Below are positions 63,153-64,000 of a DNA stretch of 64,000 nucleotides, in pieces; the stretch's first letter is position 1, and each line of letters starts with the position of its first letter. This stretch comes from Bacillota bacterium (GTDB lineage Bacteria > Bacillota_I > Bacilli_A > RF39 > UBA660): positions 17,663 to 81,662 of the forward strand of contig JAEYYH010000020.1 in NCBI GenBank assembly GCA_023430885.1. The letters run 5' to 3'. Made by a program: the position numbers and the translations under genes. The notes beneath the pieces were generated by a model, which had not been told where the DNA came from, did no database searches, and worked only from the letters and a program-made list of their open reading frames with translations.

Positions 63153-63872
63153 ATGGAAAATGATAATGGTTTAGATATAGTTAAAAGTAAAAAAAAGAAT
63201 ATTGGAATAATAATATTAGCTATTATATTATTAGGAACATTAGCTATTGGTGGTTTTGTGTTAGGTATCAAGTATGCTAATAAAGATAATATTGAAGACA
63301 AAGATAATAGTGAATCAGACGATGATATTACAAATAATGGTGATAACGATGCTATTAAAGATATAACAAAGGAAGATATAGAAGAATTTCTATCACCTTT
63401 AGTAAGCGGAAGTCCAAATTATAATTTACTTTTGTCTGCTAATAGTAGCGAGTATACTGATGAAAATATTTTTACTATTATAATACAATATCTATTAGCT
63501 AATAATAAATATACCAAGTCTGGGGATAATTATTTATTTAACCAAAGTGATATTAAAGACGTTGCAAAAAAATACTTAATTAAAGACAATTTTGATTATA
63601 TAACAACTAATAGTCAATTTAAATATGATTCAGCAAGTAAGACATTCTCATCAACACTTCAATTTGGTGTGTTTGGTTTTGATGCATCAGTAACAAAAAG
63701 CCTAGAAAACTATAGTATAGATGGTAATAAAATTAGCGTTGATTATAAAGTGATAATTGCATCAATTCAACCAGAAACTGGTGAAATTAATACTGGAACA
63801 ACTTATTCTTACGCAATTACTTTAGAAAAAATAGATAATGAATTTAAGATTACAAATGTAGTTAATAAATAA
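63153..63872 (+). CDS. Membrane-anchored extracellular protein of unknown function
   Basis: 239 aa; ATG 63153 is 9 bases after AAGGAG. Helix about 17-39, an Asp/Asn/Ser linker, then an alpha+beta domain (about 75-239). No family recognised. Confidence 0.75.
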   Translation: MENDNGLDIVKSKKKNIGIIILAIILLGTLAIGGFVLGIKYANKDNIEDKDNSESDDDITNNGDNDAIKDITKEDIEEFLSPLVSGSPNYNLLLSANSSEYTDENIFTIIIQYLLANNKYTKSGDNYLFNQSDIKDVAKKYLIKDNFDYITTNSQFKYDSASKTFSSTLQFGVFGFDASVTKSLENYSIDGNKISVDYKVIIASIQPETGEINTGTTYSYAITLEKIDNEFKITNVVNK

Positions 63873-63884
63873 AAAAAGTATATT

Positions 63885-64000
63885 AGATACTAGTACCTGT
63901 CAAGTTCTCACTAAATAAAAATATTTAGTTTTGATGAATTAGGCGATACTCAATTGGTGTTAAGTATCCTAAATCTTTTTGAATACGTTCATGGTTATAC
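63885..64000 (-). mobile_element. IS3-type insertion sequence, left end
   Basis: The transposase end plus about 40 bases to the left, including TAGTACCTGTCAAGTTCTCA, which may be the terminal repeat. The other end is outside the window. Confidence 0.55.
63925..64000 (-). CDS. IS3-family transposase, 3' end only
   Basis: Reads YNHERIQKDLGYLTPIEYRL and IHQN, then TAA: the integrase-core C-terminal signature (YNxxRxxxxLxxxTPxxY) of IS3/IS150 OrfB. The start lies beyond the window. Confidence 0.8.
   Translation of the reverse strand, partial: YNHERIQKDLGYLTPIEYRLIHQN

Overview
The window is a strongly AT-rich chromosome segment from a low-GC Firmicute, probably an uncultured Bacilli/Erysipelotrichia-like or RF39-like gut lineage. 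Supporting signs are the mraZ-rsmH-ftsL-PBP cell wall operon, SufU/SufB, an RpoZ-RecX pair, SpoVS and YjcZ-like mini-proteins, AGGAGG ribosome binding sites, and use of TGA as a normal stop. No tRNA, rRNA or CRISPR array was seen.

Host left arm (1-15.9 kb). A truncated family 2 glycosyltransferase is followed by the division operon on the minus strand, whose mraZ promoter carries three AAGTGG boxes at exactly 10-bp spacing. Next come two tiny YjcZ-like genes, a PrsA-type foldase, an unknown protein, recX, rpoZ, a pyrimidine-nucleoside phosphorylase and a divergent XRE regulator pair. From 11 to 15.6 kb there is an accessory stretch of membrane proteins and immunity-like orphans, with a deleted relic of one of them.

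Prophage (15,942-50,920, about 35 kb). A siphovirus of HK97 type is integrated inside an ssb gene. The 3' part of ssb lies at 15,729-15,941 and the 5' part at 50,921-51,119. Joining them through a shared 10-bp core restores an open frame of 133 codons. The order is: lysogenic lipoprotein and ribbon-helix-helix regulator (plus strand); then on the minus strand lysis, tail, a tail chaperone with a -1 frameshift signal, head, portal, terminase and HNH; an ArpU-like late regulator beside six 11-bp repeats; a long early region of small genes with an RtcB-family RNA ligase, a tyrosine recombinase and replication genes with 15-bp iterons; a Cro/CI switch with three TACGA-N4-TCGTA operators; and a large serine integrase whose stop codon abuts the right attachment core. 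Two early genes are broken or recoded: one at an A8 run, one by an in-frame TGA.

Host right arm (51-64 kb). This arm holds a small membrane protein, sufB, an unknown gene, sufU, a glycosyltransferase, an unknown gene flanked by a 57-bp duplication of the spoVS 3' end, spoVS, another unknown, phosphohexomutase, glucose-6-phosphate isomerase, a YbaK-type deacylase, a PAP2 phosphatase, an SDR dehydrogenase, two small membrane proteins, and the end of an IS3-type transposase at the right edge.
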